Positions 6,057-15,007 of a stretch of 33,472 nt of DNA are shown here, one piece after another. The position numbers and the translations under genes are program-made. The notes below the pieces were generated by a model. That model saw only the letters and a list, made by a program, of their open reading frames with translations. It did not search any database and was not told the DNA's origin. Each line of letters opens with the position of its first letter. Positions within the stretch are counted from its first letter, which is position 1. Origin of the DNA: Chitinophaga pinensis (GTDB lineage Bacteria; Bacteroidota; Bacteroidia; AKYH767-A; OLB10); NCBI GenBank assembly GCA_943332105.1, contig CALQOD010000026.1, forward strand, positions 1-33,472, given 5' to 3'.

Positions 6057-8084
6057 ATGCGTAAAACACTTTTTTTTAAATTTATTTTAATTGCTTTTAT
6101 TGCAAGTATTTCTTTGTTTAATTGGTTTTGTTCATCCAATATAAATACAGACGACCCACTTAAAAGAACTTCTTATGCTAATCTCGCAGATACTGTTCAG
6201 TATGTTGGTATGGAAACATGCAAGGGCTGTCATACTGGAGTACATTCAACCTTTATTCATACAGGAATGGGATTGTCTTTTGATCACGCAACAAAGAAAA
6301 AATCATCAGCTGATTTTTCTAATCATCCGGTAGTTTATGACGAATATAAAAATTTATCATATACTCCTTTCTGGAAAAATGATTCGCTCTATTTTTTAGA
6401 ATACAGAACTGAAAATGGAGATACTGTTTTTCAACGAGAAGAGAAAATACAGTATATTGTTGGTTCAGGCCAGCATACTAATTCTCATATATGGGAATCG
6501 AATGGATACTTGTATCAAGCACCTATGACTTTTTATACGCAAAAGAAAAAGTGGGATTTGCCTCCTGGTTTCGAGAATGGAAATAACACACGCTTTAATC
6601 GCAATATTGGATTAGAATGTATGAGTTGTCATAATGGTTATCCTAAGTTTGAAGAAGGTTCAGAAAATAAATATTCTTTTGTAAAAAACGGAATTGATTG
6701 TGAAAGATGTCATGGGCCCGGTAGCGTACACGTGCGTGAGAAAAGTTCGGGAATATTAATAGATACGTCAACGGCTATCGATTATTCAATCGTTAATCCT
6801 TCAAAGTTGCCAATCGATTTACAGTTTGATGTTTGTCAGCGTTGTCATGTTCAAGGAAATGCTGTTTTAAATGAGGGTAAATCGTTTTTTGATTTTAAAC
6901 CTGGAATGAAATTGTCAAATGTTATGAATGTATTCATGCCAGTCTACTCTGGTAATACATCTGCGCACATAATGGCTAGTCATGCGGAGCGTTTAAAGCA
7001 AAGCAAATGCTTCATTGAAACAATGAAAAAAGTGAATGCTCAAGGTGATGTAAATAATCTTGCTTTAAAACCTTATAAAAATGGTCTTACTTGCATTACT
7101 TGTCATAACCCACACGTAAGCGTTAAGCAAACTAATAAAGATGTCTTCAATGCAACATGTCGTTCTTGTCACGGAGATATTAAAAAACCAGATTGTTCAT
7201 TGTCACTTGATAAGCGTAAAATCAAAAACAACGACTGCGTAAGTTGTCATATGTCATTTAATGGTGCTACGGATATCCCGCACGTTAGTGTACATGATCA
7301 TAAGATTTCTATTCCTGTAAGCAATAAAGATATTGAGTCTGTTAGAAAGTTCATAGGTATAACAGCAATTAACAATTCAAATCCTCCGCGCATCGCTACT
7401 GCACAAGCATATATCAACTATTTTGAAAAATTCGGGATGGGTCCTGAAATGCTTGACTCAGCTTTGTTTTATTTGAAGGAAAATGGAATATTAGATGTAA
7501 ATAAAAATATTGCGAAGCTCGTGCATTTATATTATCTGAAGAAGGATTATTCAACGGTTGTGAAATTAGTAGAGCAGACTAGTGATATAGAAGCTAAAAT
7601 CAGTATAAAGCAATATGATAATTACTATGCATGGACAGCTTATCGAATAGGAGAATGCTATCAGCAAATAGGGAAATCAGATAAATCAAAAGCATTTTTT
7701 CGATTAGCTTATCAATTAGCTCCATTAGTTCCTGATTTCGGTAATAAATATGCTAGCACCCTTGCAATTAGTGGCGATTATGAATCCGCACGAAAAATTT
7801 ATAAATCAATAATTGCGAATCAACCTAAGTATGCTCCTGCTTACTGTAATTTAGGATATCTTGTTTTGATGAAAGATAAAAACCAGCAAGATGCAATGAC
7901 TTATTATGATAAAGCATTGTCTCTTGATCCTGATTATGAGGCAGCATTATCCAATAAAGCTGCTTTATACACGTTTAATGGAGATGTGATTAATTCGATT
8001 AAGTTGCTAAATCGTATAGTAAAATTGAATCCTGCTAACCAGCAAGCAAAAGAATTATTAAAATCCATAAATCATATTCACTAA
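6057..8084 (+). CDS. Seven-haem cytochrome c with C-terminal TPR repeats
   Basis: An exported multihaem cytochrome of the cytochrome c554/TPR type. I chose the ATG at 6057 (675 residues), five bases after the upstream stop, because a hydrophobic export signal then starts directly (MRKTLFFKFILIAF). A longer frame from 6006 would overlap the acetyltransferase and bury the signal. Seven CxxCH haem sites are visible, starting at residues 55, 188, 215, 260, 346, 368 and 394. Residues 540-670 form about four tetratricopeptide repeats (for example AYCNLGYLVLMKDKNQQDAM), likely for protein binding. Cys25 (NWFCSS) could be lipidated but the lipobox is poor. It may pass electrons in the periplasm; donor and acceptor are not evident. 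It lies between dapF and mltG with 5- and 2-base gaps. Confidence 0.9.
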   Translation: MRKTLFFKFILIAFIASISLFNWFCSSNINTDDPLKRTSYANLADTVQYVGMETCKGCHTGVHSTFIHTGMGLSFDHATKKKSSADFSNHPVVYDEYKNLSYTPFWKNDSLYFLEYRTENGDTVFQREEKIQYIVGSGQHTNSHIWESNGYLYQAPMTFYTQKKKWDLPPGFENGNNTRFNRNIGLECMSCHNGYPKFEEGSENKYSFVKNGIDCERCHGPGSVHVREKSSGILIDTSTAIDYSIVNPSKLPIDLQFDVCQRCHVQGNAVLNEGKSFFDFKPGMKLSNVMNVFMPVYSGNTSAHIMASHAERLKQSKCFIETMKKVNAQGDVNNLALKPYKNGLTCITCHNPHVSVKQTNKDVFNATCRSCHGDIKKPDCSLSLDKRKIKNNDCVSCHMSFNGATDIPHVSVHDHKISIPVSNKDIESVRKFIGITAINNSNPPRIATAQAYINYFEKFGMGPEMLDSALFYLKENGILDVNKNIAKLVHLYYLKKDYSTVVKLVEQTSDIEAKISIKQYDNYYAWTAYRIGECYQQIGKSDKSKAFFRLAYQLAPLVPDFGNKYASTLAISGDYESARKIYKSIIANQPKYAPAYCNLGYLVLMKDKNQQDAMTYYDKALSLDPDYEAALSNKAALYTFNGDVINSIKLLNRIVKLNPANQQAKELLKSINHIH

Positions 8085-8086
8085 TT

Positions 8087-9139
8087 ATGGCTAGTAAATC
8101 GTTTAATTATAAAAATTACTTTGTTGGAATTATTTTTATGGTGCTATTACTAACATCAGTTATTGCGATTATTGGATATTATAAATTCCTTGCTCCATCA
8201 GTTAAAAATGTAGAAGTGAATGACCCTTATGTTTATATTCCAACAGGTTCAAACTTCGCTTATGTATTAGCCGTACTTGAAAAGAAAAAATTGATTAATA
8301 ATGTAAGTGATTTTAAATGGTTGGCAAAGCAAATGAATTATGTAGATCGCATCAAGCCAGGAAAGTATAAACTGCATAATGGAATGAGCAATAAAGAAAT
8401 GATTGATTTGTTACGGTCGGGTCATCAGGAAAAAGTGATTATTGCAATTAATAATATTAGAAAGGTTGATGGCCTCGCATTGTTACTTAGTTCAAAGTTA
8501 GAAGTCGACGCTGCTTCAATCGTGAAATTATTTAATGATTCAATCTATCTTAGGCAATATGATTTTAATTCTTATAATTCAATCAGTGTAGTTATTCCAA
8601 ATTCATATGAGTTTTATTGGAATACAAATGCCAAACAGTTTTTTGAAAGGATGTTAGTAGAGTATAAAAAATTCTGGACAGATAATCGTTTAAAGAAGGC
8701 GAACGAAATAGGACTAGATTCTAAAGAAGTTTCTATTATTGCATCTATCGTAGAAAAGGAAACAAGGAAAAAAGACGAGAAGCCGATTCTTGCAGGTATT
8801 TATCTCAATCGACTTAAAAAAGGTTGGAAATTAGAGGCGGATCCTACATTGGTATATGCGGCAAACGACTTTACAATAAAACGAGTTTTAAACATACATA
8901 AGAAAATCGAATCGCCATATAATACTTACCTCAATTTTGGTTTACCTCCAGGTCCAATATGTACACCATCAATAGAGTCCATGGAAGCTGTTTTAAATTG
9001 TCAGAAAAGCAACTTTATGTTTTTTTGTGCCCGCGAAGATTTTTCTGGTTATCATAATTATGCGGTTAACTATAACGAACATCTAAGAAACGCAAGGTTA
9101 TTTCAAGCTGCACTTAACAAACGAGGTATAACTAAATAG
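8087..9139 (+). CDS. mltG: Endolytic murein transglycosylase MltG (YceG-like)
   Basis: A membrane-anchored lytic transglycosylase that cleaves nascent peptidoglycan strands and so ends glycan elongation. One transmembrane helix is at residues 11-33, with the rest in the periplasm. A LysM-like region is at about 45-115. The catalytic domain carries IASIVEKETRKKDE, with Glu223 the expected catalytic acid, followed by GIYLNRLKKG, LEADPTLVYA and the YNTYLNFGLPPGPI signature. The length of 350 is typical. It begins two bases after the cytochrome gene stop, so it is almost surely in the same transcript as dapF, which supplies the meso-diaminopimelate used in the same polymer. Confidence 0.95.
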   Translation: MASKSFNYKNYFVGIIFMVLLLTSVIAIIGYYKFLAPSVKNVEVNDPYVYIPTGSNFAYVLAVLEKKKLINNVSDFKWLAKQMNYVDRIKPGKYKLHNGMSNKEMIDLLRSGHQEKVIIAINNIRKVDGLALLLSSKLEVDAASIVKLFNDSIYLRQYDFNSYNSISVVIPNSYEFYWNTNAKQFFERMLVEYKKFWTDNRLKKANEIGLDSKEVSIIASIVEKETRKKDEKPILAGIYLNRLKKGWKLEADPTLVYAANDFTIKRVLNIHKKIESPYNTYLNFGLPPGPICTPSIESMEAVLNCQKSNFMFFCAREDFSGYHNYAVNYNEHLRNARLFQAALNKRGITK

Positions 9140-9177
9140 TTTTATTCTACAATCTGATATTTTTTTAACTTCGCAGA

Positions 9178-10383
9178 ATGAAAATTGGAATTATCAGCGA
9201 AGGAAAAATGCCACATGATAAGCGTGTGCCGCTTACACCTGTTCAATGTAAATATCTTTTGGAAGAGTATAGTGATTTGCAAATAGCTGTTCAACCTTGC
9301 CCTTATCGTTGTTATACAGATGATGAATATAAATCTCAAGGTGTTAACTTGCAAGCTGATTTAACTGACTGTGATATTTTAATGGGTGTTAAAGAAGTTC
9401 CTGTTGCGAATTTAATTTCAGAAAAAAAATATTTATTCTTTTCGCATACTATTAAAAAGCAACCCTATAATAAAAAACTATTACAAAAGGTTCTAGAAAA
9501 TAAAATTCAGTTAATCGATTATGAATGTTTAGTCGATGAAAACTTTAATAGATTAATTGGTTTTGGTCGCTATGCAGGAATTGTAGGTGCTTACAACGGA
9601 ATTATGGGTTATGGTTTAAAGTATGCGATGTTCAATTTAAAGGCTGCTCATCTTTGTCATGATAAAAAAGAACTTTTTAAGGAACTAGAAAAAGTAAATT
9701 TACCAAATATAAAAATTGTTATTACAGGTGGCGGTAGAGTAGCAAATGGAGCGTTAGAAACATTAGGTGCATTGGAAATTCGTAAAGTTACTCCTTATGA
9801 ATTTTTGAATTATACTTTCAGAGAGCCAGTATATGTGCAACTTCATAGTAAAGATTTTCATGCTTTGAAAAATGGATCAGGATGGAATAGTACAGAGTTT
9901 TATCATCATCCTGAATTATTCAATTGTACATTTTCTGACCATGGCAGTTTTGCTGATAATTGTGATTTATTAATTCACTGTACTTATTGGAATCCTAAAG
10001 CTCCTGTTCTGTTTACTAAGGAACAAATGAAAGGACCTAAATTTAAAATCAGCGTTATTGCAGATGTGACTTGTGATATAAATGGCTCTGTGCCTTCAAC
10101 AACTCACTCGTCCACAATTGAAGATAAGTTTTATGGATATAATCCACATACGGGTTCGGAAGACGATGCATTTGCCTCTTCTACAATTACAATTATGGCT
10201 GTAGATAACTTACCATGCGAATTACCACGAGATGCCTCAGAAGGATTTGGAAAAGATTTAATGGAAAAAGTAATCCCTTCTTTGCTAGGTGATGATAATG
10301 GTTTGATTGAAAAAGGAACAATTACAAAGGATGGAAAGCTTACTTCTCGTTTCGAGTATTTATCAGATTACGCATCTGATTAA
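9178..10383 (+). CDS. Saccharopine/alanine dehydrogenase-like NAD(P) oxidoreductase
   Basis: A 401-residue enzyme of the alanine dehydrogenase/transhydrogenase fold, closest in layout to the lysine-forming saccharopine dehydrogenase (LYS1). It has the N-terminal KRVPLTP (residues 15-21) and the substrate-site residues expected from yeast LYS1: Lys72 (VKEVP), His90 (FSHT) and Arg131 (FGRYAG). A nucleotide-binding GGGRVANGA lies at 184-192. The C-terminal part has ADVTCDINGSVPST and EDDAFASSTI. Bacteria using the diaminopimelate pathway do not need LYS1 to make lysine, so it may break down lysine or work on another amino acid. It starts 38 bases after mltG, with only a weak TAACTTCG box between, so it may be the last gene of that operon. 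Its stop overlaps that of rpe on the other strand. Confidence 0.75.
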   Translation: MKIGIISEGKMPHDKRVPLTPVQCKYLLEEYSDLQIAVQPCPYRCYTDDEYKSQGVNLQADLTDCDILMGVKEVPVANLISEKKYLFFSHTIKKQPYNKKLLQKVLENKIQLIDYECLVDENFNRLIGFGRYAGIVGAYNGIMGYGLKYAMFNLKAAHLCHDKKELFKELEKVNLPNIKIVITGGGRVANGALETLGALEIRKVTPYEFLNYTFREPVYVQLHSKDFHALKNGSGWNSTEFYHHPELFNCTFSDHGSFADNCDLLIHCTYWNPKAPVLFTKEQMKGPKFKISVIADVTCDINGSVPSTTHSSTIEDKFYGYNPHTGSEDDAFASSTITIMAVDNLPCELPRDASEGFGKDLMEKVIPSLLGDDNGLIEKGTITKDGKLTSRFEYLSDYASD

Positions 10384-11036
10384 GCAGTAATTAATTTTAA
10401 TTGCCGAATTGCTTCTAATGGATTTAAATTTCCGAAAACGGTGTTGCCTGCTACTAATACATCAGCTCCACAATCGACTAATTTTCGGGCATTATTTAAA
10501 TCAACGCCACCATCAATTTCAATTAATGTGGAGGCATTATTTTGAATAATTAAATTTTTCAGCGCTTCTACTTTTGAATAGGTATGTTCGATAAACTTTT
10601 GTCCACCAAATCCCGGATTAACGGACATCACACAAACTAAGTCGATGTTTTTAATTACGTCAGCAAGTAATGAAATATTTGTATGAGGATTAATTGCAAC
10701 GCCTGCTTTTACATTAAGCGCTTTAATGGCTTGAATGCTTCGGTGTAAATGTGTGCATGCTTCATAATGTACAGAAATTACTGCCGCACCTGCATCAGCA
10801 AATGAAGTAAGATATTGATCAGGATTTACAATCATTAAGTGCACATCTAATGGCTTCTGAGCATGCTTTTGAATTGATTTTAAAACAGGAAATCCAAATG
10901 AAATATTAGGAACAAAAACACCATCCATTATATCAATATGAAACCAATCGGCGACACTATTATTCACCATGTTAGTATCTCTCTCAATATTTCCAAAGTC
11001 GGCTGAAAGCATGGAAGGGGCGATTAGTGCGGGCAT
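10380..11036 (-). CDS. rpe: Ribulose-phosphate 3-epimerase
   Basis: Interconverts ribulose 5-phosphate and xylulose 5-phosphate in the pentose phosphate pathway; a metal-dependent TIM barrel. I chose the ATG at 11036 (218 residues), giving the family N-terminus MPALIAPSMLSADF, in place of an ATG 33 bases further up. Signature motifs are FHIDIMDGVFVPNISFG (metal and acid-base residues), HLMI, MSVNPGFGGQKF and EIDGGV, followed by GADVLVAGNTVFG near the phosphate site. It lies downstream of rpoD with a 112-base gap holding a likely rpoD terminator. I saw no TAnnTTTG promoter of its own. Confidence 0.96.
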   Translation of the reverse strand: MPALIAPSMLSADFGNIERDTNMVNNSVADWFHIDIMDGVFVPNISFGFPVLKSIQKHAQKPLDVHLMIVNPDQYLTSFADAGAAVISVHYEACTHLHRSIQAIKALNVKAGVAINPHTNISLLADVIKNIDLVCVMSVNPGFGGQKFIEHTYSKVEALKNLIIQNNASTLIEIDGGVDLNNARKLVDCGADVLVAGNTVFGNLNPLEAIRQLKLITA

Positions 11037-11078
11037 ATCAAATAATTTTTTTGCTAAACTACAAAACATTTTTCTTTT

Positions 11079-11114
11079 AAAAAGTTTACCCCACCTCGTA
11101 AGAAGCAGGGTAAC
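11079..11114 (-). terminator. Possible terminator downstream of rpoD
   Basis: On the minus strand GTTACCC pairs with GGGTAAAC (one bulge) across a 15-base loop and is followed by TTTTT. It lies 35 bases past the rpoD stop. The stem is short, so read-through into rpe is possible. Confidence 0.45.
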
Positions 11115-11147
11115 CTAAATATAAACCTAAAACTAAACCTAAAATTT
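11112..11147. repeat. Three 12-base tandem repeats after rpoD
   Basis: Three copies of AACCTAAAnnnn, each 12 bases, run at 11112, 11124 and 11136, ending two bases before the rpoD stop codon. The function is unknown. Confidence 0.7.
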
Positions 11148-11148
11148 T

Positions 11149-12012
11149 TTATCCCAGATATGTTTTTAAAATCTTACTTCTTGAAGTATGTTTTAATCTG
11201 CGGATTGCTTTTTCTTTTATTTGCCGTACTCGTTCGCGTGTTAATTCGAACCGTGTTCCTATCTCTTCCAACGTTAACGCAGAATCAACAAGTCCAAAGT
11301 ACAAACGTATAACATCAGCTTCTCGAGGTGTTAAGGTAACCAAGGCGCGTTCGATTTCTCTTTTTAATGATTCATTCATTAAATTATTTTCTGGAGATGG
11401 CGCTACACCATCACCTGACATCAGATCCATCAGCGTACCATCTTCACCGGTGATTAACGGTGCGTCCATTGATATATGTCGTCCGGAAGATCTCATAGTA
11501 TCTGTTACATCTGCAACAGTGATATTTAATATTATTGATAACTCTTCATTGGTTGGTTCGCGCTCAAACTTTTGTTCTAATTGGGAAAAAGCACGATTAA
11601 TTTTATTGATAAATCCGATTTTATTTAAAGGTAGTCTTACAATACGAGCTTGTTCAGCTAATGCTTGTAAAATACTCTGACGGATCCACCATACAGCATA
11701 AGAGATAAATTTGAATCCTCGCGTTTCATCAAATCGTTGTGCGGCTTTAATCAATCCAAGGTTACCTTCATTAATTAAATCACCTAATGTTAATCCTTGA
11801 TTTTGATATTGCTTTGCAACTGAAACTACGAATCGAAGATTCGCTTTTGTTAAGCGTTCCAATGCGATGCGGTCACCTTCACGAATTCTACGTGCTAATT
11901 CAACCTCCTCTTCTGCGCGAATTAATTCTACTTTGCCAATTTCTTGAAGGTATTTATCTAATGAAGCCGTTTCACGATTGGTAACTTGTTTAGTAATTTT
12001 TAGCTGTCTCAT
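11149..12012 (-). CDS. rpoD: Primary RNA polymerase sigma factor RpoD (sigma A)
   Basis: The housekeeping sigma factor, 287 residues, in the short Bacteroidota form that lacks region 1.1. I chose the ATG at 12012, which gives the conserved [19 protein letters not shown]; an upstream ATG at 12117 would add 35 residues that look like translated leader. Regions are 1.2 (about 14-48), 2 (52-125, ending [17 protein letters not shown]), 3 (130-205) and 4 (213-280), with the helix-turn-helix [19 protein letters not shown] and the C-terminus [11 protein letters not shown]. This closely fits the primary factor of the phylum, whereas the gene at 2103-2972 is a diverged copy. It should read the TTG/TAnnTTTG promoters listed here. 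No clear promoter of that form was found in its own leader. Confidence 0.95.
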   Translation of the reverse strand: MRQLKITKQVTNRETASLDKYLQEIGKVELIRAEEEVELARRIREGDRIALERLTKANLRFVVSVAKQYQNQGLTLGDLINEGNLGLIKAAQRFDETRGFKFISYAVWWIRQSILQALAEQARIVRLPLNKIGFINKINRAFSQLEQKFEREPTNEELSIILNITVADVTDTMRSSGRHISMDAPLITGEDGTLMDLMSGDGVAPSPENNLMNESLKREIERALVTLTPREADVIRLYFGLVDSALTLEEIGTRFELTRERVRQIKEKAIRRLKHTSRSKILKTYLG

Positions 12013-12106
12013 TTTGTTCAAATTTGAGGTGCTAAACGGCAAAATGATAAGATGGTTACAAATTCTTAATGGGCCTTTTGTAATGTAAAGTAGATTTATA
12101 GTTGCA

Positions 12107-12118
12107 TTTGTATACAAA
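12107..12118. promoter_or_regulatory. 12-base palindrome upstream of rpoD
   Basis: TTTGTATACAAA is a perfect palindrome 95 bases upstream of the rpoD ATG. It could be a regulator site, but AT-rich chance matches of this size are common. Confidence 0.2.
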
Positions 12119-12180
12119 CTATAGCGTTTCTAATAACGAAGTGACCATTTATCACAAGTTTTTTAAAAAAAAGAAGGCAT

Positions 12181-12208
12181 AAAAAAAGTCCCGCAATTGC
12201 GGGACTTT
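12181..12208 (-). terminator. Terminator of pnp
   Basis: A perfect 24-base palindrome (12185-12208, core GTCCCGCAATTGCGGGAC) is followed on the minus strand by a seven-T tract. It lies about 55 bases past the pnp stop. Confidence 0.9.
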
Positions 12209-12262
12209 AAGAGGTAATATCAATGATTTATTATTGAATCAAGGTATTCAAAATCGAACAAA

Positions 12263-14371
12263 TTATAACAAAACCTTACGAGATAAGCGATACTTACCAG
12301 TTTTCTTATCTACTTCAACAAGTTTAACTTGAATAACTTCGCCTTCCTTTAAAACGCCTTCCATTGATGGCAATCTGTCTTTAGAAATTTCAGATATGTG
12401 TAGTAAGCCATCCTTGCCAGGCATAAACTCAACGAATGCTCCGAAAGCAGTAATCGTTTTTACTTTTCCTTCGTAAGTTCCTCCAACTTCAGGCTCGGCA
12501 ACAATTCCTTTAACCCAGTTTAAAGCAGCATCTATTGATTGTTTATTTGGAGATGCGATTTCAACCACACCTTCATTATTAACTTCCTCAATTGAGATAC
12601 TCGCTCCAGTAACTCTTTGGATTTCTTGAATAATTTTCCCACCTGGTCCGATAACGGCTCCGATATATTCTTTTGCAATTCTTAAAACAACGATGCGAGG
12701 TGCATGTGCTTTATAGTCTTCACGTGGCTGAGCAATTGTCTTCGACATTTCATTTAAGATATGTAAACGACCAGCTTTTGCTTGCTCTAATGCTTGCAAT
12801 AAGATATCATAAGGAAGTCCATCTACTTTTAAGTCCATCTGACAAGCACAAATACCTTTTTCAGTACCCGTTACTTTAAAATCCATATCACCTAAGTGAT
12901 CTTCATCGCCAAGGATATCACTTAAAACGGCAAAGCTTCCTTTACCATCTGTGATTAATCCCATAGCTATACCTGAAATAGCTGCTTTTAATTTGATACC
13001 TGCATCAAACAATGCTAACGAGCCAGCACAAACAGTAGCCATTGAAGACGATCCATTTGATTCGAGGATATCAGAAACTATACGTATTGTATAAGGATTA
13101 ATATCATCACCAGGCATCATTTGCTTTAATGAACGCATCGCTAAGTTACCATGTCCAACCTCACGACGACTTGTTCCTCTGTTAGGCTTTACCTCTCCAG
13201 TACTGAATCCAGGGAAGTTATAATGTAATAAGAACTTACTCTTGCCTTGATGCATTGCCTGATCTATAATTTGCTCATCAAGCTTAGAACCTAAGGTAAC
13301 AGTAGTTAATGATTGCGTTTCACCTCTTGTAAATACAGCAGATCCATGAGCAGAAGGCAAATAATCGATTTCTGACCAAATAGGGCGGATATCGGTTAAT
13401 CCTCGGCCATCTAAACGAATCTTCTCTTTTATAATCATATCACGAACAGCTTCTTTCTCTACATCGTGATAGTATGTTTTGATGAATCCCATTTTAGAAG
13501 CTAATTCTTCCTCTGTAAACTGAGCACAGAATTCTACTAAAACTTCTTTGAAAGCTACCTTACGTGCATGCTTATCAGGATTACAACGTCGAGCTACAGC
13601 ATAAACTTTATCATAAGTTTCTTTCCAGACTTTTTCACGAAGTTCTTCATCATTTGTTTCATGAGAATATTTACGCTTAGTTACACCAAGCATTTCAGCT
13701 AATTCAATTTGAGCCTGACATTGTACTTTGATGGCTTCATGAGCAAATCCAATAGCTTCTGCCATTTCTTTTTCGCTCACTTCTTTCATTTCTCCTTCAA
13801 CCATTAGGATATCCTTAACAGTACCTGCTACGATTAAATTGATATCAGCAGTAGCCATTGATGAGATAGTAGGGTTTATTACAAAATGTCCATCGATACG
13901 TGCAACTCGAACTTCTGAAATAGGTCCGTTAAACGGAATATCAGAAACTGCGATAGCAGCAGATGCAGCTAAACCTGCTAAGCAATCTGGAGCTACTTCC
14001 ATATCAGCAGATATTAAGGTAACCATTACTTGTGTGTCAGCATGGTAATCATCTGGAAATAAAGGACGAAGCGCACGGTCAATAATACGGCAAATTAAAA
14101 TCTCGTTATCATTTAAACGGGCTTCACGACGGAAAAATCCACCTGGGAATCTTCCTGCTGAAGCGAACTTCTCTTGATAATCAACAGTTAGAGGCATGAA
14201 ATCCACACCTACCTTTGCATCGGGACTAGATACGACAGTAGCCAATATCATACAATCTCCCATTCTTAAAACAACAGAACCATCAGCTTGCTTTGCAAGT
14301 TTACCGGTTTCAATACTAATTTCTCTTCCATCCGCGAGTTTGATGGTTTTTACGACAGCGTTTTGTGACAT
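12263..14371 (-). CDS. pnp: Polynucleotide phosphorylase
   Basis: A phosphate-dependent 3'-to-5' exoribonuclease and RNA-tailing enzyme, and a core part of RNA decay. The 702-residue protein has the standard order. The first RNase PH domain spans about 13-145 (with [14 protein letters not shown]), and an all-helical linker about 150-300. The second, catalytic RNase PH domain spans about 315-545, with [14 protein letters not shown] and [19 protein letters not shown] holding the metal-binding aspartates. A KH domain lies at about 555-615 ([14 protein letters not shown]) and an S1 domain at about 620-695 ([19 protein letters not shown]). It follows rpsO on the same strand with a terminator between, so some or all of its transcription may be read-through from rpsO. 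No separate TAnnTTTG promoter was seen. Confidence 0.98.
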   Translation of the reverse strand: MSQNAVVKTIKLADGREISIETGKLAKQADGSVVLRMGDCMILATVVSSPDAKVGVDFMPLTVDYQEKFASAGRFPGGFFRREARLNDNEILICRIIDRALRPLFPDDYHADTQVMVTLISADMEVAPDCLAGLAASAAIAVSDIPFNGPISEVRVARIDGHFVINPTISSMATADINLIVAGTVKDILMVEGEMKEVSEKEMAEAIGFAHEAIKVQCQAQIELAEMLGVTKRKYSHETNDEELREKVWKETYDKVYAVARRCNPDKHARKVAFKEVLVEFCAQFTEEELASKMGFIKTYYHDVEKEAVRDMIIKEKIRLDGRGLTDIRPIWSEIDYLPSAHGSAVFTRGETQSLTTVTLGSKLDEQIIDQAMHQGKSKFLLHYNFPGFSTGEVKPNRGTSRREVGHGNLAMRSLKQMMPGDDINPYTIRIVSDILESNGSSSMATVCAGSLALFDAGIKLKAAISGIAMGLITDGKGSFAVLSDILGDEDHLGDMDFKVTGTEKGICACQMDLKVDGLPYDILLQALEQAKAGRLHILNEMSKTIAQPREDYKAHAPRIVVLRIAKEYIGAVIGPGGKIIQEIQRVTGASISIEEVNNEGVVEIASPNKQSIDAALNWVKGIVAEPEVGGTYEGKVKTITAFGAFVEFMPGKDGLLHISEISKDRLPSMEGVLKEGEVIQVKLVEVDKKTGKYRLSRKVLL

Positions 14372-14449
14372 TTTTTTGCAGCTTTTTTTTACAGCGTTTT
14401 ACAGCTTTTGATTTATAATACTTGTTAATTAAATCGGTGGCAATGAAAT

Positions 14450-14486
14450 AAAAAAAGGCAAATTCATTTCGAATTGCCTTTTTTTA
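14450..14486 (-). terminator. Hairpin terminator between rpsO and pnp
   Basis: An inverted repeat (AAAGGCAA-TTC against GAATTGCCTTT, with one bulged A) is followed by a T run on the minus strand. It lies just after rpsO and before pnp, so it can attenuate pnp expression. Confidence 0.8.
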
Positions 14487-14509
14487 TTTTATAGTAGGGC
14501 ATAATAGCC

Positions 14510-14779
14510 TTATTTACGAATTCCTAGGTCAGCGATAATAGCACGGTAGCGATTGATATCGGTTTTGTATAAATAATCCAACAAACTACGACGCTTACCT
14601 ACTAAACGGATAAGGGCGCGTTGAGTAGAAAAATCCTTTTTACTTTTCTTTAAATGCTCAGTTAAATGAGTTATTCTTTGAGAAAACATAGCGATTTGAC
14701 CTTCTGATGATCCTGTGTTAGTTTCGCTATTACCGTATTTTTTGAAAATTTCTTTTTTTGATTCTGAAGTTAATAACAT
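14510..14779 (-). CDS. rpsO: 30S ribosomal protein S15
   Basis: Binds 16S rRNA at the central-domain three-way junction early in small-subunit assembly. It has 89 residues, the usual length. The family core is present: NTGSSEGQIAMFSQRITHLTEHLK at about 21-44, then STQRALIRLVGKRRSLLDYL at about 51-70. The start codon is preceded by a strong promoter, and the gene precedes pnp as in many bacteria. In E. coli S15 represses its own translation through a leader pseudoknot; I saw no clear equivalent in the 30-base leader here. Confidence 0.98.
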   Translation of the reverse strand: MLLTSESKKEIFKKYGNSETNTGSSEGQIAMFSQRITHLTEHLKKSKKDFSTQRALIRLVGKRRSLLDYLYKTDINRYRAIIADLGIRK

Positions 14780-14815
14780 GATTCTTCGTTGATTTTCTTT
14801 TATTTATAAGGACGG

Positions 14816-14846
14816 CAAAGATATAAACCAAAATCAAATTAAACAA
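14816..14846 (-). promoter_or_regulatory. Promoter of rpsO
   Basis: On the minus strand TTG (14846-14844), 20 bases, then TATCTTTG (14823-14816) is a full match to the Bacteroidota consensus. The leader to the rpsO ATG would be about 30 bases. Confidence 0.75.
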
Positions 14847-15007
14847 TAAATTACCCTCTATTTTTCATGTTTTATGAAAAGCTGTTTTTTTTTGACTTTT
14901 ATTAGAAGGGTTAATTATTTAGGTACGCATGTTCTTTATTTAAATTAATTTCATAAATAACTAAATAACAACAATTTAAATAATTTAATTGAATTAAAAC
15001 TGTAGTA

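Noticed and set aside
11037-11069. Longer start for rpe
   Set aside because: The 11 extra residues are absent from the conserved family N-terminus, which begins at the ATG at 11036.
11112-11147. CRISPR-like array
   Set aside because: The repeats are 12 bases with no spacers of normal length and no cas genes nearby.
12013-12117. Longer start for rpoD
   Set aside because: The added 35 residues do not resemble sigma region 1, and the conserved MRQLKITK start lies at 12012.
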